A DNA stretch of 64,000 nucleotides, taken from positions 638,800-702,799 of the forward strand of contig NRSV01000008.1 of the NCBI GenBank assembly GCA_002286855.1, read 5' to 3'. This document shows positions 62,830-64,000 of the stretch, one piece after another. The translations under genes and the position numbers were made by a program. Positions within the stretch are counted from its first letter, which is position 1. Each line of letters opens with the position of its first letter. The DNA comes from Bipolaris cookei. Taxonomy: Eukaryota > Ascomycota > Dothideomycetes > Pleosporales > Pleosporaceae. The notes beneath the pieces were generated by a model. That model searched no databases. It was not told the DNA's origin and worked only from the letters and a program-made list of their open reading frames with translations.

Positions 62830-63237
62830 GATGCGCGCGCAGCTCGAACCGAGATTCCATCAAGAATCTATCTAAAACGGCGTTCAGCCCGTTACACTTA
62901 TTGAGAAAAGGACTGTGGTAATCGGATATAGAACTGTGTCGATTAGAATAGGTGTCAGATAAGTGGCAGAATCCGGGTGGAAACTCGATCACCTGGATTC
63001 TGTGATCCGAGCCAATCAGGGCTGATCGCCAAAGCCCATCCCCAGGCGAGGCTGATACTCAGCCGCCTACCTGATGCAAAAAAGCAATAGCGACAGCGCT
63101 CATAAGGGGCGCGCCGGCGCGCCGCTGGAGAGCCAGTGCAATCAATACAATCAGTTTTCGACCATCAAGTTTATCACAGTCTTTTATCATAGTGATCCAC
63201 CTCAATCCTTGATCAGAAAACCCCTCACAGTCTGACA
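62830..63237. other. no gene; perfect 16-bp palindrome
   Basis: GGCGCGCCGGCGCGCC at 63108-63123 is a perfect palindrome in otherwise featureless sequence. Confidence 0.5.
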
Positions 63238-63363
63238 ATAGGACCGGGTTGGCTAAGAATAGGACCGCGCTAGTTAGTTATGGAATCATGCTAATTAAAT
63301 ATAGGACCGCGTAAGATCGAAATAGGACCGTGCTAGATGAAAGCAGAACCGCGCCGAAGTAAT
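63238..63363 (+). repeat. 21-bp-period array, locus 3 (six units)
   Basis: Six consecutive 21-bp units; the best-conserved core is ATAGGACCGCG, e.g. ATAGGACCGCGCTAGTTAGT(T) and ATAGGACCGCGTAAGATCGA(A). It ends 117 bp before the ATG of the secreted-protein gene. Confidence 0.85.
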
Positions 63364-63480
63364 ATATGATCGTATCACCAGATGATATAAAGTCTATGCA
63401 TTTGTTTATTATTCAAAATATCTGACATCTACTACACTAAATCATCATAAACATACAAATTCTTCTACGCGAAATCAATT

Positions 63481-63729
63481 ATGAAGTTCGTTCAAGCTGT
63501 ACTTCTCTTTATTCCTCTTGCTATGGCGGTTCCACAGCCTCGAGCTGAACCCAGGGATGAGTCTTCCCCCGACAAGCGCCAATCAGTTAACTTTGGACAA
63601 GCTGGAAAAAACCTCGGTTTGTTAAATCTAGGTATATTGCCTGAGAATTGTTCTAACCCTATATGTAGGGCCCAAGGTTTTTGGTGGTATCCCTTTGTAG
63701 TTGATACTATAAATAGCGACAATGACTAG
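63481..63729 (+). CDS. small secreted protein with Kex2-type site, 82 aa
   Basis: ATG 63481; signal peptide MKFVQAVLLFIPLAMAVPQP. A short acidic propeptide (RAEPRDESSPDKR) ends in Lys-Arg, a Kex2 processing site, releasing a mature ~50-aa peptide QSVNFGQAGKNLG.. with two Cys (ENCSNPICRAQ) and a Trp/Tyr-rich end (FWWYPF). Intact single exon, TAG at 63727-63729. This layout is common among fungal apoplastic effectors and other small secreted proteins; function unknown. It sits between the 21-bp array and LTR sequence. Confidence 0.65.
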   Translation: MKFVQAVLLFIPLAMAVPQPRAEPRDESSPDKRQSVNFGQAGKNLGLLNLGILPENCSNPICRAQGFWWYPFVVDTINSDND

Positions 63730-63848
63730 TATAAGAAAACATATGAGCAGGTGTAGGGTAGTTGGACAGAATGTTATACGGTAACATTATATACATTCGT
63801 TTGAAGACAAATACTATAACCACATTCATTTTTAAAATTTTGCTCTAA

Positions 63849-64000
63849 ATGTTACAAGTAACAAGAAGGGTTTCTCTCCTTGACAAGTGACGAGACGGCT
63901 GAATGTTACACGGGGTTGGAATGCTAATACTTCTCTGGCTCGATCCGGGTTAGGGCGAGTGTAACGATGTTACAGCCTTGCCAAGTATCGGACCAATCCC
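63849..64000. repeat. LTR fragments, junction of two pieces
   Basis: 63849-63905 is an LTR start in plus orientation (TGTTACAAGTAACAAGAAGG). At about 63906 it switches to TGTTACACGGGGTTGG.., the reverse complement of the segment ending at 62829, and continues to the window end. Confidence 0.65.

Noticed and set aside
63238..63363. 21-bp array considered as a CRISPR array or coding repeat
   Set aside because: No spacers and no cas genes; stop codons occur in the units in all plus frames.
1..64000. tRNA, rRNA, telomere repeats and a Starship-type tyrosine recombinase (DUF3435)
   Set aside because: None seen on either strand by eye; no cloverleaf, TTAGGG array or recombinase motif was found. 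A covariance-model and HMM search would be needed to exclude weak hits.

Overview
The window looks like a transposon-rich accessory region of a filamentous ascomycete, most likely a Pleosporales/Dothideomycetes fungus. The reasons are short spliceosomal introns (42-86 bp, GT..AG with CTAAY/CTGAY branch sites), HET-NACHT-WD40 proteins, pogo/Fot and Tc1 DNA transposons, Tad/I-like LINEs, Ty3-type gag, small secreted proteins, and many nonsense changes of the kind repeat-induced point mutation (RIP) leaves. The lineage is inferred from family content; no rRNA or species marker is present.

Layout. 1-4.1 kb: a degenerate 42-bp minisatellite, a possible 3' exon, and a gag-only LINE insertion with a 13-bp target duplication. 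4.3-5.8 kb: a SANT-like pseudogene with two stops. 6.2-13.7 kb: a stacked transposon block (LINE 3' end, frameshifted Tc1-like element, pogo with 49-bp inverted repeats, pogo relic, pogo with 42-bp inverted repeats), whose last member truncates a HET-NACHT gene (13.7-14.8 kb). 15.5-20.9 kb: host-like genes (122 aa; a spliced 479-aa protein; a possible membrane protein; a spliced C2H2 zinc-finger gene cut at its 5' end by a LINE). 21.2-24.3 kb: LINE with endonuclease and reverse transcriptase. 25.2-26.5 and 41.1-42.2 kb: a duplicated spliced gene (214 aa; the left copy is broken). 27.9-31 kb: degraded coding remnants, including a probable SNF2-type helicase. 32.3-33.9 kb: a spliced 505-aa unknown protein. 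35.2-38.3 kb: an almost complete HET-NACHT-WD40 STAND receptor with one in-frame stop. 38.8-40.5 and 42.3-42.7 kb: pogo relics. 44.7-51.5 kb: small genes, a 658-bp foldback element, a BTB pseudogene, a membrane-anchored HxxHC (UstYa/DUF3328-like) protein and a signal-peptide ORF. 52.2-54.05 kb: LINE gag copy lacking its polymerase ORF. 54.1-55.9 kb: an apparently intact pogo transposon. 56.6-57.8 kb: an intact three-exon EamA transporter gene. 58.3-58.9 kb: LINE 3' end. 59.5-62.8 kb: Ty3-like gag/protease with a -1 frameshift signal and inverted LTR fragments. 63.5 kb: a small secreted protein with a Kex2-type site.

How it fits together. The intact host genes (EamA transporter, HxxHC protein, small secreted proteins, 505-, 479- and 214-aa unknowns) sit as islands between repeats. 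HET-NLR genes are thought to act in non-self recognition, and they and the 214-aa family are both duplicated here in the same relative order and orientation. Noteworthy non-genic signals are a homologous 21-bp-period array at three loci, a twin 142-bp palindromic MITE, and a 17-bp-spaced double motif inside the inverted repeats of three different pogo families.
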